Below, one piece after another: positions 13,196-25,066 of a stretch of DNA of 64,000 bases (the stretch's first letter is position 1; every line of letters starts with the position of its first letter). A model generated the notes under the pieces. That model had not been told where the DNA came from and did not search any database. It saw nothing but the letters and a program-made list of their open reading frames with translations. The stretch spans positions 219,445,753 through 219,509,752 of the forward strand of contig NC_133663.1 in assembly GCF_037893015.1 (NCBI RefSeq). The letters run 5' to 3'. The position numbers and the translations under genes were made by a program. The stretch is from Macrotis lagotis. Its lineage: Eukaryota > Chordata > Mammalia > Peramelemorphia > Peramelidae.

Positions 13196-13354
13196 CTTTA
13201 CATTAGCTACCATATTATAAGTTCCCTGAGGGCAAGTACCACCTAGTATTTTTCTTAGTATTCAAAAAAAATTATTAGATATTTATTAAATACTATAAAG
13301 TTAAATATCATAAATCTCTTAGCAAAGTTACAACTGTACCTGACTGAAGATGTA

Positions 13355-13636
13355 ACAATTTTAATTGTTACAACTGGACATGTCTGATGGGAATTACTGA
13401 TCAAGTCTCTTTAGGGCAAATTTACTTCTACCTAAGGAGAAATCTTGGAAACTATTGAGGTATTTTTCACATAAATGAAGTCCCAAAAGTCTTCATATAG
13501 TTTTGCATATGATTATTGTTGGATTTGAAGTAAATAGAAATAAATATCTGCTTTTGGAACATAGAGTCATCAAAGAATATCTACACAAAAAAGAGTAATT
13601 GCACTTTACCTACTGAATAATCTTAGAGAACTTGGT
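13355..13636 (+). promoter_or_regulatory. Putative OR promoter and 5' non-coding exon, copy A
   Basis: It opens with CAATTTTAATTGTTACAACT, which carries a homeodomain-type TAATTG core. A TATA-like AGAAATAAATAT follows at 13537-13547, then about 60-90 bp later a strong splice donor CTTG/GTAAGT (GT at 13635-13636). The same order of elements recurs at 31045-31333 and 51548-51805, and weakly at 19448. OR genes usually have a short 5' non-coding exon spliced to the coding exon, and homeodomain sites are common in their promoters. The exon start, near 13570, is inferred. The nearest downstream OR is 12 kb away at 25583, so this module may be orphaned. Confidence 0.55.
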
Positions 13637-14689
13637 AAGTATGTTGGATTATAATTTTTTCCATTCTCCTCTTCTGTACTTTCTTCTCTCTTAACTTTTT
13701 CTCTTCTCTCCTCTCTTTATCATTCTCTTTGTCTCTACTCCCCCCTTTTAAAGAAAATTAAACAAATAGAAAACACTTTTTCTCACATAACTTTAGGCTT
13801 TGAATATATGAAGTCAAAATATGCTAAAGATAAATCAAAAGGTTGGCCAACTGAGTGACTGAGGCATTTCGGTGGCATAATTCTAAAATATGGGGAGACT
13901 AATTTTTTACTTTTCCATCAAATATTTGCATAGTAAGTTTTAATATCTAGAGGAAAATAGTAAATGGGTAAATTAAATATATCATAAGTAGAATGATTTC
14001 ATAAATTCCAATAATTTCTTTATAATTGTTAATTTTTCTTAGAATATTAAGAGAGAAATTCTAAAAGCTATAGCCAGCAATGACTTCTTTCCTTTTAAGA
14101 GGAGAAATAATTTTGGTCAAGACTCTTGAAACCTAAGAGAGAAACATGAAAGTATCTAATGTCATAGGATCTTGGAATATGGATAGGGAGACATTACTCT
14201 GTCAAACTAAGCCCATCTTTCTTATGTGGTTTCTTTAAAACAATTTCCTAAAAATATCCATATTGGAGACCTTCAGAAAAGGACTTTAAATAAGATTTTA
14301 TTTATATATTTTATTTATTTTTTATTTATTTTATATATTTTATTTATAGCCCATTCAAAAACTAATGGATTAAAGCAAATAGTCAAGTGATTGAAGGTTG
14401 AATATATTAGGTAAGTTATTTGAATATATTAGGTAATATTAATTAATATATTAATTAATTAATTAATATATTAGGTAAGTTATTTGAAAGCTAAACTCCA
14501 TTTTGGAAGCAGAACTGTTTTCTTTCATTATTTAGAGAGCCCATATACAGATTTGGTGAATCTTTCTTTCTGTGGCAGAATGCATTTTGGCACTTAAATT
14601 CATCTTGCTTAGGCAAGATCACTCACAAGTGAAACTTGTAGGCATTTTAGAGGAGCATTTCTATATCTCAAAGAACAAAGATAAAACAG

Positions 14690-14865
14690 ACGGTAGATCA
14701 CATTTAATCTTCCCTATAGTTCTACCGAGTATGTGCTATTTTTATCCCCACTTTATAGACAAGGGGAAATAAGATTCAGATGGTTCAGGAATTTGCTCAT
14801 GATCACAGAGATAGTGAAAAGAGGAGGCAGCAGATCATTCCTGTCACTACTATAGCTGCCTTCAT
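14690..14865 (-). mobile_element. MIR-type SINE
   Basis: Contains the reversed MIR pattern TTTTATCCCCACTTTATAGA followed by a GCTCATGATCACAGA core. A paralogous copy lies near 32715-32885. Confidence 0.6.
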
Positions 14866-15041
14866 TCTCTATTGCCCACCTGAACATTGGTAATTTGTGT
14901 GAACTAATAAATACATGTTCCTAAGCTCTATATACCTAAAACCTACTGAGTGTTTTTCACTATAATATTTCATTTATTTTCTATCTTTCTCTTCCCTTCC
15001 CTGGCTCCCTCTCCCTAGCTCCATCTCTGTTTTCCGGTCTC

Positions 15042-15043
15042 AG

Positions 15044-15078
<35 letters not shown>

Positions 15079-15096
15079 TTCTCTCTCTCTCTCTGT
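15042..15096. repeat. (TGTC)n / (TC)n microsatellite
   Basis: About nine TGTC units followed by a short TC run. The matching place in block B2 does not show this expansion. Confidence 0.95.
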
Positions 15097-15429
15097 TTTT
15101 CTTTTCCTCCTTCCTTCATCTCTAAGTCTCTCAAAATTCCCCAATTTTCCCTATCATGTAGATTTTTGGATTTCCCGATTATTTTATCCCATCCTAAATA
15201 ACTTGTACTTCATTTAAAGGTATATTTCCTTTCATTTTATTTCCAAGCAATACAGAGAGTAAATACTTATGGTTATATAACCTTCCTTAGAACAAAAATT
15301 ATTGCTTATATTTATTTCAGGTCAAATAACATTTGTGCATTGTGCCTTTATAATCCATAAATATATTCCTCAGAAGCAACACTGGATTCTGAACACTTTC
15401 CAGGTTTTCTCTATGCTTCTCTAACCTGG

Positions 15430-15640
15430 AAGAGTCCTGGTTCTATAGTCAGGATGAATTGAGTTCAAGTTTAGTCTCAGATACTTCTTTCTAACTGGGC
15501 ATGTCACTTAACCTGTCTATAATGAGGATAATATTACCTGTTTCACAGTCTTCTTCTGAGCATCAAGCTTGAAACTATTGTAAAGCACTTAGTATAGGGT
15601 CTGTCAAATAGTGAATGTTTAAAAATGCTTGTTCCCCCTT
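15430..15640 (+). mobile_element. MIR-type SINE
   Basis: Plus-strand MIR pattern: GAGTTCAAGTTTAGTCTCAG, then GTCACTTAACCTGTCT and a tail like AAAGCACTTAGTATAGGGTC. A paralogous copy is at about 32975-33160. Confidence 0.7.
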
Positions 15641-15839
15641 CTTTGTTTTATATAATTGGGTTCAGTTTGGGATTTTACAAATGAGAAAACTGGAAAGGGA
15701 TAAAGGAAGAGTATTGTTTAAGGGGAGTGAATTTATAGCTAATGCAGATATGTTTCTTTAATGCTATTTAGTCTGAAATAAATACATATGATGATTATGT
15801 GTGGCATGATGGGCTAGTTGACAATGCAAATTCTTCCTC

Positions 15840-16015
15840 CTGCTAAGTAGCACTACAGTGACTGGGACAGAACATGTAGAGTTGAGTTCTAGTTTGCTCT
15901 TAAATAGTTGTGTGACTCCAGATAAGTCACTATACCTCATTAAGCCTCAGTTTCCCCATCTAGGAAATAGGGATAATAATACTAGCCCTTCTTCAGAAGA
16001 TTGTGAAAAAGTTCT
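15840..16015 (+). mobile_element. MIR-type SINE
   Basis: Plus-strand MIR with GTGTGACTCCAGATAAGTCA and CCTCAGTTTCCCCATCTAGG core motifs. A paralogous copy is at about 33385-33560. Confidence 0.8.
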
Positions 16016-16030
16016 TTGTAAACTTTAAAA

Positions 16031-16085
16031 ACAGAGTGTCCCAAATGTTAGTGTCATTTAAAGAAAATATTTTGGACACCCTGTA
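16031..16085. mobile_element. Mariner-like MITE remnant
   Basis: Terminal inverted repeats ACAGAGTGTCCCAAA on the left and the complement of TACAGGGTGTCCAAAA on the right, only 55 bp apart. The same short element with similar decay is at about 33584-33640, so it predates the duplication. Confidence 0.65.
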
Positions 16086-16129
16086 TTTTACTAAAATGAG
16101 GATAATTCTTGTTTTTATCAGAAATAGCT

Positions 16130-17035
16130 CAATTGTTCTTTGCTCATATAAAAATATTTGTGTGGTAGCCTCAGTAGCTTCCTAGGTTCTTTGGACTGAT
16201 AATTAAGCATTAGTTTCTACAAGATAGTGAATTCCTCAAAGGGAGACTTAGTAAATGGTCTTTTCCACAGGTCAGGAGCTATTAAGATAGCATCAAAGTC
16301 AGCTTTAGCAAAGTGACCCAGAGTGGCAGTAAAGCCCCTGGCAGAAGGAAAAGTCACTAATTTCTTCTACCATGATCAGTTCTTAGGCACTGGAGGCAAG
16401 ACAATGCTGGTTCCCCATGAGACAGCGATCAGGTCCATCAAATTAATTCCTTAACAAACCAACAGACTTTGGGGCTGGCTAATCTTATTTCCCCTAATAT
16501 CCTTGCCTCACAGGAACATTGTATAGTTTATTGGGATTTTTGGGTTGATAGGCCATGGATAATTGAAGATAACAACAAAAGCAGTTTGCAAACAACAGCC
16601 CTGTTAATAAACCCTAGGAAGTAGGTGTTATTATTCCCCTCATTTTAAAGATAAGGAAGCTGAGGCAAAGTTTAAGTGACTTGCTCAGACTCACAGTTTA
16701 ATTTCTGAGGCTGAATTTAACTCATCTTTCTGATATTCTATCCATTCTATCACCTAGCTCTTTTCTGTAGCACTTGATACCCAGGCCAGTGGGCCCATTG
16801 TTGTCTTTAGTGACCACAAAAAGCTTGAATTTGTTATGGTGGTCACATCTAGTCTGTTTCTAAATAGGCATTATTTAAAGAACCTCATCTTCTCTGAGTC
16901 ACTCCAGTGCCACTCAGCAGGATGAAGAATTTTCATTCAGCCCTAGGAAAAAGCCAATGATCCCAGGCTTCATGACAAAAGAAAAAAAGAAAACTCTCTT
17001 CCAAGGACTTGATCCTCATGACCTTGTCTAGGCAG
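16130..17035 (-). pseudogene. RPS2P: RPS2 (ribosomal protein uS5) processed pseudogene
   Basis: Read on the minus strand, pieces follow the RPS2 protein in order without introns. KVMRIKSLE matches KDMKIKSLE (about 16990-17030). Next comes GPTGLGIKCY for GHVGLGVKCS (near 16780-16810), then [17 protein letters not shown] for GCTATLGNFAKATFDAI (16292-16345), and TKSPFEEFT for TKSPYQEFT (about 16235-16260). The 3' UTR-like end near 16130-16165 resembles TTTTTATACAAG. It is 5'-truncated, has stops and frameshifts, and is split by an MIR-like insertion (about 16590-16762) and a gap near 16440-16590. The living RPS2 is a small-subunit ribosomal protein; this copy looks dead. Identification rests on remembered RPS2 sequence. 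Confidence 0.85.
16590..16762 (-). mobile_element. MIR-type SINE inside the RPS2 retrocopy
   Basis: Minus-strand MIR pattern: TTATTCCCCTCATTTTAAAG, GAAGCTGAGGC and AGTGACTTGCTCAGACTCAC. It interrupts the RPS2 pseudogene. Since MIR is ancient, either the retrocopy is very old or this is another late-active CORE-SINE. Confidence 0.65.
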
Positions 17036-17528
17036 CTATGTAGTAGTAGTTCCCAATTCTGGAACAAACCAATGCAGAATTCCACATATGTGCCAGTTCT
17101 CCTTTATTCCAGAAGCAGATGTACACCATCTTCCATGTGGGTGATACCATTTTAGATCAATATAAGCATATGCAAACCCCACATCATACATGTATAAACC
17201 TATCTTTGATAAAATCAGTAGTTTTTTCAATTTTTTTATAATAGTCATCCCAGTTCACAGTGACATAATTGTCTGAAAAATATTAGAGAATACATAATCT
17301 TTCTTTTTACTTTTTGATTTCCAAAGCATTTGAGCTAGAAGAGCAAAAAGTAATGCAAAGGTTTTCTCTAAAAAAAGTATTTCTCATAATTTGTTATGAT
17401 TATACAAGATTCCTTGAAAAAGTCACAGAAATTCATTAAACAGTTGTATGTTTGTAACTAGCAATGAGACAATATATAGGAAGCTGTCATTGAGGAAATA
17501 GCACATTAAGAATGGGAGTGAGATGCTC

Positions 17529-17748
17529 AGGGGTTCTTAATCTGGGGTCACAGGTCAAAGGATACATTTCAGGGGGGGGGGTTATGTGAATGTGGATGGG
17601 GAAAAAACTTACATCTTTATTTCAGGATATTTAGTTTTTTGTAACCTTGTGCATTTTAGTTTATGCCTTTACATGCATTATTCTGAGAAGGGGTTCTTAG
17701 GTATCAATACACTTCCAAAGGAGCCCATGGTCCAGAAAAGATTAAGAG
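17529..17748 (+). mobile_element. hAT-type non-autonomous DNA transposon
   Basis: The left end CAGGGGTTCTTAATCTGGGG is a typical hAT-Charlie-like terminal repeat. The right end keeps AAAAGATTAAGAGCA, a decayed inverse of it. Inside are a G-run and a GTGGATGGGGAAAAAACTTA stretch known from such elements. 17040-17528 next to it is spacer in which I recognise nothing. Confidence 0.7.
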
Positions 17749-20424
17749 CATTTGGTATAGATAATGAGATAGTCCAAGTAATTTTTGCTAGTGGATGACA
17801 TTGCATTTTTCCCTTTCAAATACTGCTGGTTCTTCTCAAAACCCATAGTAACTGAAAGAGAAGTCTAATAATCCATTCAGGAAAAACCAAGTGAAAGGTA
17901 ACTAGATGTGCTGGATGTGGGTGGAGGAAAGAGGGAGGGAGTTAATCCACAAATAAGTATATTGGAAAGTTATGGTAGATGTACAGTGAGTTGCTGGGCT
18001 CAGAAGGCCCAAGTCCAGACAATTTCAGAAATTGAGAAGTGCTAATAGTGATACTGTTAACCTTTATAGCCAAAGCCCATATTTCTAACATATCTCTGAC
18101 CATAGATGACTTAAAAGGTCTATTAAAAGAATCGTGGTTGATTGAAGTAGAAGTAGACCATGACATATTTTTGATGATGCCTTCTCCCTAAGAATCAACA
18201 TAAAAGACATTATTAAGGACTTGTATATATAGAAAAGGAGGGCAAGTCCTCAGTAAAGCTGAGGGATATTGCTATGATATATTTAAAGATACAGAGGAGC
18301 ATCTCCAACATGTCACTTAGATATTTTTCTTAGAATGTGGAGCAAGTAAATACAATAAAGGCAAATTGCAAAATATATATTCTGAGCAAGATCAATTTAT
18401 TATCAGTGATGTGTACAAATGTTAACAAAGTAGGTCAGATTAGCCCCCTCATTAAATGACCCAATGACCAATTGAGGAGGGACCCTCTTTATTGACATGT
18501 GAAAGGATGGGGTATGGATAGTTGGGGGACATTCTAATAGGCTAAACTGGGGAAAATTGATTGGCATTCAGGTGTGGCTAATCATGCCCCTCTAACAAAT
18601 AAGGGATGTTACTTGTTTTATGGGACTCATCTGCCTCTTGTTGATCTTTGTTAGGAGATAATAACCATCAGGTTATTGTCTTGTTGGGGGAGATCAAACC
18701 ACCCCTAATTGCCAAGAACAGATAAGGACAGATGACTTGTCTTTAGAGGAGATGGTACCAAGTTAAGCTGATTGAGGCTCAGAAACAACAAGCACATGTC
18801 AGAGGGAATAGTTACCTGAGTGACAATAACATTACCTTTCAACCACACCTTTAAACTAGCTTGAAGGGAAAACTGAAACTGAGCAAATACTAACTCAATT
18901 ATAATAATCAATACAATATAAAATCAATTACATTGTAAAATCCATACAGTAGAAATCAGTTAATATTAATTTTTATATTTTCACAAATTTATGAGGGGAA
19001 GGGGACAAGAATTACATAAAATGAAGAGATATTACTGAGTTACAAACTTGCACTGGTGGAGGGAATACCTATATTGATAAAAATCACAAATCTAATTAAG
19101 AATTCTGGTAAAAGGATACAGACTGAAGCCGGAAAAGAAGGAATGTGAGACAGATCAATTGGAAGGATGTTACAATAATATAGGTGAAAATGGTATGAAT
19201 AGAGATGCTTACAGTCGAAATAGAAATGGAGTAAACATTGTAAAAGGAAAAAAGTATTGGTCTTAGTGGCTGAATTTGGGGAAGAAGGGGGCACTTAAAT
19301 AATAATGCCCATTTTTAATACTGGGGAACTAGGTGAACAACAGCTGCTATTTTCAAAGGATATACTCATGAAAGGAAACTAATGATACCCAAAAGTCTTT
19401 ATGAAAATTTTGCATTGTATTTGGAGTGCACCCAAATTACACATAGCCCAATTTTAATTGTTACAACTGGGTATGCTTTGGCTTATTTGATGATTAACCA
19501 CAATGCCTACTAGAAAATTTTGTCTTTATTCATTAGGGAATGTGTTAGTGGTGCAGAGGGACTTTAAATATTGCTTCCACAAATAGATTTAGAAACCTAA
19601 AGAAATAAATACCATTTCCCTCAGATTTGTTATTAACACTGAGGATTCATATAAAAACAATCACTGCCTCTTGGCATCTTAATTCCTGTGTGTTCACCAT
19701 TTCCAAAGGAAAGATAACCTTTATTTTAAGACTCCAAAATACCTTTAAAGGACATTGGAAAGCATACAACAATTAAACAAAAAATCCCCCTGTTTACATA
19801 GAAGATGTATTGATCTGCAAAGCCACAATTTCCAATTATATCTATGTAACAACAAAACATCTGGATTAAAACAGGGAAGCCTGAATGACCCCTAAAGGAT
19901 CCAAATGATTGTTGGGAATTCTCGTTTTCAGCCAGAAGTTTTCATATCATGAAGCAGAGACTGGGGGGAGAGTGGATTGGAGATATTTTGATATTTTGAT
20001 TAACTAGAAGGAATAAAAAGGAAGTGGGAAAATTTAAATAATATGGAAACAATGATCTCATCATTTCAAAGTTAATTTCACAATTTGCACATTTTTCCTT
20101 GGCAAATATCTAGAAGGACAAGTAAACTTTGAGAGTTGTCATCAATCTTTGCCATGAATCCTGAAACTCATGAAAATATTATATTTCTCTAATTTCTTAA
20201 AATAATGAGAATATAGGGCCTCTCAATGACATCTGCTTAGTTTTCCTGCAACCAGACTAAACAACTCTAATGAATTCTATATCAAGCTCTCTTACATGGA
20301 AATCTCTAGGGAAGGAAATCTTCAGCCTTCCCAAACCATACTTTCCAAAGTTTGATCACTCCTAGGTTAAGGTGTCATAGCAGAAGGCAAATGGAGAATA
20401 TTGATTATTTAGTAATTTTTTAAA
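17749..20424. other. Intergenic spacer with an unclassified repeat-like stretch
   Basis: No gene seen. 18320-18900 has a composition and style unlike the AT-rich flank (runs such as CCCCTCTAACAAATAAGGG) and may be an old repeat, perhaps an LTR fossil; I could not assign it. 19448-19735 resembles the OR promoter module and is listed on its own. The minus-strand frame at 17942-18166 is short and has no recognisable domain. Confidence 0.4.
19448..19735 (+). promoter_or_regulatory. Diverged OR promoter-module copy D
   Basis: It starts CCCAATTTTAATTGTTACAA, nearly identical to the start of copy A. It then shares AATGCCTACTAGAA with copy C (AATGCCTAGTAGAA) and a TATA-like AAAGAAATAAATACC. It ends with CCATTTCCAAAGGAAAGA, where copy C has TTTTCCAAAGGTAAGC, so the splice donor seems lost. 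It lies 6 kb upstream of the intact OR at 25583. It could be that gene's ancestral promoter or a decayed duplicate. Confidence 0.35.
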
Positions 20425-21430
20425 AAAATCATATAAATATTTCATTTGTTTTCCATTTACATACAATGGTAGTTTCTACCAATTATTTTTTTTGCAAGAT
20501 TTTGAATTTTACAATTTTTTCTCCCTCCCTCCTTTCCCCCAATAGAAGGTACTCTGATACAGTCTTTTCATTTGTTTCCATGATATACATAGATCCAAAT
20601 TGAATGTGTTGAAAGAAAAAAACAGATCCAAAAGAAAGAAAACATTAGAGATAGCAAAATTATATAATACATATGACAATTTTTAAAAATTAAAAATAAT
20701 AATCTTTGGTCTTCATTTAAACTCTACAATTCCTACTCTGGATATAGATGGTATTGTCTATCATGGATTCCCTAAAATTATCCCTATCATTGCACTAATG
20801 GAGCAAGCAACTCCATCAAGGTTGATCATCACCCCATGTTATTGTTAGTAAGTACAATGTTCTTCTGGTTCTGCTCATCTCATTCAGCATCCATTCATAC
20901 AAGTCTTTCCAGGCTTTTCTGAAATCCTGCCCCTCATGATTTCTTATAGAACACTAGTATTTCATCACATATATATATATACCACAATTTATTCAGTCAT
21001 TCCCCAATTGAAGGGCATCCCCTCAGTTTCCAGTTTTTTACCACTACAAAAAAAAAGAGCTGCTATGAATATTTTTGTACATGTGGGTTTTTATCCCTTT
21101 TCCTGATCTCTTCAGGATAAAGACTCAGTAGTGGTATTGCTGAATCAAAAGGTTTGCACGTTTTTATTGCCTTTGTGCATAGTTTCAAATTGCCCTCCAG
21201 AAAAGTTGGATCAGTTCATGGCTCCACCAACAATGCATTAGTGTCCCAGATTTCCCACATCCCCTCCAACACTGATCATTATCCTTTCTGATCATATTGG
21301 CCAATCTGAGAGGTCAATCTGAGATGCCAGAGATGCTTTAATTTGTATTTCTCTAATCAATAATGATTTAGAACAGTTTTTCATATGACTTTAGTTTTTA
21401 TTTCCTCATCTGAGAATTGCCTTTGCAGAT
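20425..21430 (-). mobile_element. L1 fragment, 3' end
   Basis: Minus-strand L1: 3' UTR-like GATTTTGAATTTTACAATTT at the left, then the ORF2 C-terminal region with CACAATTTATTCAGTCATTCC and CCACTACAAAAAAAAAGAGC. 5'-truncated and degraded. 21430-21785 next to it is spacer in which I see nothing. Confidence 0.8.
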
Positions 21431-21784
21431 TATTTAGTAATTTGAAATATAATAGATATCTATAGCACCTCCTCCATTATCATTGATACACTTTGAAGAT
21501 TTGAAGGTATATTCTGAATGCTTACAAAGCCATTTTAATAGAAAATCTTTAGTAAATCACCTTCTGTTTTTGAACTACAAACAATTACCCTGTCTAGTAA
21601 GTCTTTTATTTTTCAGAACTAAAACAGCTTAGTTAGGATAAGCTGGAGAACACACAGAGAAAGGTAACCATCATGGCAATGAACTTTGAATCCATGCCAC
21701 ACATATTAGCATGTGAGTATGAGTATGCTTAACCCAGAGAATAAAAGACTTAGGATGAGTATCCAAATATCTTGTAAGTTTTCA

Positions 21785-22030
21785 TTTAATTGTTCAGTCA
21801 TTTTTAGTCATGTCCAACTCTTCATGACCTCATTTGGGGTCTTCTTGGCAAAGATACTAAAATGGTTTTTAATTTTCTTCTTCAGCTCATTTTATGGATG
21901 TGGAAAATGAAACAAACATAGTTAAATGACTAACTTAGGATCACACAGCTTGTAAATGTCTGAGGTCAGATTTGAACTCAGGAAGATGAGAGTCTTCCTG
22001 ATCCAGATCCAGCACTCTATCCATTCTGTT
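21785..22030 (-). mobile_element. CORE-SINE with RTE-like tail
   Basis: Minus-strand copy. The left end, TTCAGTCATTTTTAGTCATG, CCAACTCTTCATGACC and CATTTGGGGTCTTCTTGGCA, is the reverse of the tail that ends in GAGTCGGACATGACTGAA in this family. The right end is the tRNA-like head. Confidence 0.8.
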
Positions 22031-22732
22031 CGACCCAGAAATCAGAACTTGCAATGAGTTAAAGTGGAAGAGACGTTTGTTTAGATCTGATGTCAAGAGG
22101 CAAATTCTTAATAATAAGTGTTGTTTGAAAGTGCAATGAACTGTTTTGGGAGCTTGAGGTATTTCTTTTGACCAGAGGTCTTCAAAGGAAAGCTGGAAAA
22201 CTACTTGTAAGGTATATTACAGAGAAGATAACTTTGGGATATGATTTTGACTAGGTCATTCTTGAAATACTTTCCAGCTCTAAATTTCTGTGATTCTGTT
22301 AGCCCTCAAAGGAAAACGCATTCAATTTAATTCATTAAACAATTTCTGAATGTACAATCTATAATTGGCTCATGGAACCAGGCTAACTAACTGGGATAGA
22401 AAGACAAATATCAAAATGCTTCCTATTCCCAAGAATTCTTCTAATAGCTAATCATTCTTCTAATAGGGTATATTTTACATTTTTAAAAAAGTATTACTAT
22501 CCTTTGACATGTCTGTGTTATGCAAGTTTTCTACAACTATGCTTATTGGACTTGTTCCCAAGTAGTCACATTAAGCACTGAAATAAATACCATTGTGAGG
22601 CTCTGGACAGAGTAGAATGTGATGTATTTAAGACTTTCATCAGGAATCAAGTGTAGACTTTTAACATTTGTTTAAATTTTCCCTTGACTAATCTGGTCTA
22701 AGCAAAGCAGCTATGCCAATTTTCATGCCTCA

Positions 22733-22890
22733 CTTTTTTTTTTAAGTTTTTGCTAGGCAATGGGGTTAAGTGGCTTGACCAAGGCCACACAGCTAGGTAA
22801 TTATTATTAAGTGTCTGAGGCCAGATTTGAACTCAGATACTCCTGACTCCAGGGCCAGTGCTTTATCCATTGTGCAACCTAGCTGCCCCC
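22733..22890 (-). mobile_element. WSINE1-type SINE
   Basis: Minus-strand SINE with a T-run at 22734-22743, CAATGGGGTTAAGTGGCTTG, reversed box B GATTTGAACTC, and the start sequence as CAACCTAGCTGCCCCC. Confidence 0.88.
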
Positions 22891-23364
22891 CATTTAAAGA
22901 TTAAAATTTAAAAAATATAAATGAAAGCATATTGTAAAAGTCCAGGCTCATGAATTTGTACATTATTTAGTAAGCACTAAAGAGTTATTGAAGGATTTTG
23001 AAAAAAAAAAAAGATCAGATAAACTAACCTATTAGAGCATTTATCTTTGTGAAATTAATAATAATTGACATATATGTTTCATATTTGCAAAGTGTTAAAG
23101 ACACAGGTATAGACATAGTCATATACAAATCATACACAGACATAGAAAACTATATAGACATAGAAATAAATTATACATAGACAACATGAATAGGGCATAA
23201 AGATAAAAAAAATAATATGAAATGTAGAAAGATACATTCTAGCTTTTCAAGTGATACCTTGCATAAATACTAGCATTTTTAGAGATGGCTAATGGTCATA
23301 TTTTAATCAGAATTGAACTCTTTTCAATTTAATCAGAATTGAGCTTTTTATGCCTTTTTTTAAA

Positions 23365-24050
23365 AAATATTTATTTTGAATTTTACAATTTTCCCCCTAA
23401 TCTCACTTCCCTCCTCCCACCCCCCACAGAAGGTAGTCTGTTAGTCTTTACATTGTTTCCATGGTATACATTGATCTAAATTGAATGTGATGAAAGAGAG
23501 ATCATATCCTTGAGGAAAAAAATTAGGAAAAGTATGAGATATCAAAACTACATAATAAGATGATTTTTTTTATTAAAGATAATAGTCTTTGACCTTTGTT
23601 CAAATTCCACAATTCTTTCTCTGGATACAGATAGTATTCTCCATTGTAGTTATCCCAAAATTGTGTCTGATTGTTACACTGATGGAATTAGCAAATCCAT
23701 TAAGAGTGATCATCACCCCCATGTTGCCGTTAGGGTATATAATGTTCTGGTTCTGCTCATCTCGCTTAGCATCAGTTCATGAAAATCCCTCCAGGCTTCC
23801 TTGAATTCCCATCCCTCCTGTTTCTAATAGTACAATAATGTTCCATCACATACATATACCACAATTTATTAAGCCATTCCTCAATTGATGAACATTCACT
23901 TGATTTCCAATTCTTTGCCACCACAAACAGGGTTGCTATGAATATTTTTGTACAGGTGATTATTTTACCCTTTTTCATAATCTCTTCAGGGTATAAACCC
24001 AGTAGTGGTATTGCTGGATCAAAGGGTATGTACATTTTTGTTGCCCTTTG
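23365..24050 (-). mobile_element. L1 fragment, 3' end
   Basis: Minus-strand L1 3' UTR (TTTTACAATTTTCCCCCTAA, a purine/pyrimidine-biased run) followed by the ORF2 C-terminus. The minus-strand frame 23772-24089 contains MYIPFDPAIPLLGLYPEEIM, KIFIATLFVVAKNWK and WLNKLWYMYVMEHYCTIRN, classic L1 ORF2 ending motifs. Heavily 5'-truncated. Confidence 0.9.
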
Positions 24051-24051
24051 G

Positions 24052-24187
24052 GCAAAGCAAATGGGGTTAAGTGGTTTGCCCAAGGTCACACAGCTAGGTA
24101 ATTATTAAGTGTCTAAGACCGGATTTGAACTCAGGTACTCCTGACTCCAGGGCTGGTACTCTATCCACTGCTCCACCTAGCTGCCCC
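24052..24187 (-). mobile_element. WSINE1-type SINE
   Basis: Minus-strand SINE joined directly to the end of the L1 fragment (GGGCAAAGCAAATGGGGTTA). Its start reads as CTCCACCTAGCTGCCCCC. It lacks the usual long T-run at the junction. Confidence 0.85.
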
Positions 24188-24389
24188 CAAAGTGAACTCT
24201 TTTAAAAATGTTTTCATGAAAAGTATTCCTGGGTTTTCCTACAACTTGCATATATTCTTTTAAGTCAAATATCAATGAAGTATGCTTTCTCCAAGTTTAT
24301 ATAACTAATTTTCCCCTACATAATGGGGGACAGAGGCTGCTCTATGAATACTCAACTAGATCAGTCAGTTAGTAAATAAATATTTGTTA

Positions 24390-24715
24390 TCTGAGTGCAG
24401 CTAGATGGTAGATGGTGCAGATAGAATATTGATCCTGAAGTCAACAGGACCTGAGTTTGAATTTGACCTGAGACACTTGGTACTTATTAGCTGTGTGACT
24501 TTGGGCAAGTCACTTAACCCTGATTGCCTTGCATTCAGGGTCATCTCTAGTTGTCCTGCTTCATATCTGGCCACTGGACCCAGCTGGCTCTGGAGGAGAA
24601 AGTGAGGCTGGTGACTTAGCACAACATCCCCCTCACTCAAATCTAATTCACATGCTTGTCATAGCATTTCCTCCCTTATGTCATGATCTTCTGAAACAAA
24701 GGAAAAACATTTATT
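24390..24715 (+). mobile_element. Long CORE-SINE of the MAR1 type
   Basis: Plus-strand tRNA-like head (GCAGCTAGATGGTAGATGGTG), box B variant GAGTTTGAATTTG, CORE with GGGCAAGTCACTTAACCCTG, then a long 3' part. The 3' part includes CTGGCTCTGGAGGAGAAAGTGAGGCTGGTGAC and ends in ATGTCATGATCTTCTGAAAC, the RTE-related tail known from this marsupial family. Confidence 0.8.
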
Positions 24716-25066
24716 GAAAGAAGCACAAAGGTAATCCCTACCCTTGAGAAGCCTAAAATTTAATGAGGAAAAAAAGCAAACAAATAGGTACAAACAAATT
24801 ATGAACGGTGTAAATAGGAGGTAATTGAAAAAAAAGAAAAGCACTACAGGGAAGAGAGGTTGGAAGACTAACCAGAGAGAATGCTGTAACTTGGAGTCTG
24901 AATCTTCCTTCAGACACTAGCCAAGGATAAAATGAAAGGATATTTGTGAAATGTTTTGCAACTCTTAGAATACTATATAAATGTTAGCTATTATTATTCT
25001 TAAATAATTTACTTCACTTTAATTTCTCAGTTCTTATAAGCAGGTTCTAAAAGGGTTGATATTCTT

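Larger units (their letters stand above)
13200..16130 (+). repeat. Segmental duplication, block A2
   Basis: Collinear with 30890-33675: an L2-like end (CCTGAGGGCAAGTACCACC), the OR promoter module, MIR copies and a small mariner remnant occur in the same order. Copy B has two extra SINEs (31984 and 32322) and a longer CT tract. This copy has a longer AT-rich run near 14290-14350. Homology to copy B ends at about 16130, where an RPS2 retrocopy starts. No OR coding sequence follows here, whereas copy B has an intact one. Confidence 0.88.

Noticed and set aside
13211-13230. TTCCCTGAGGGCA as an EBF/Olf-1 site of the OR promoter
   Set aside because: The spacing is off the consensus, copy B does not keep CCC, and the phrase belongs to an L2-like 3' end (CTGAGGGCAAGTACC).
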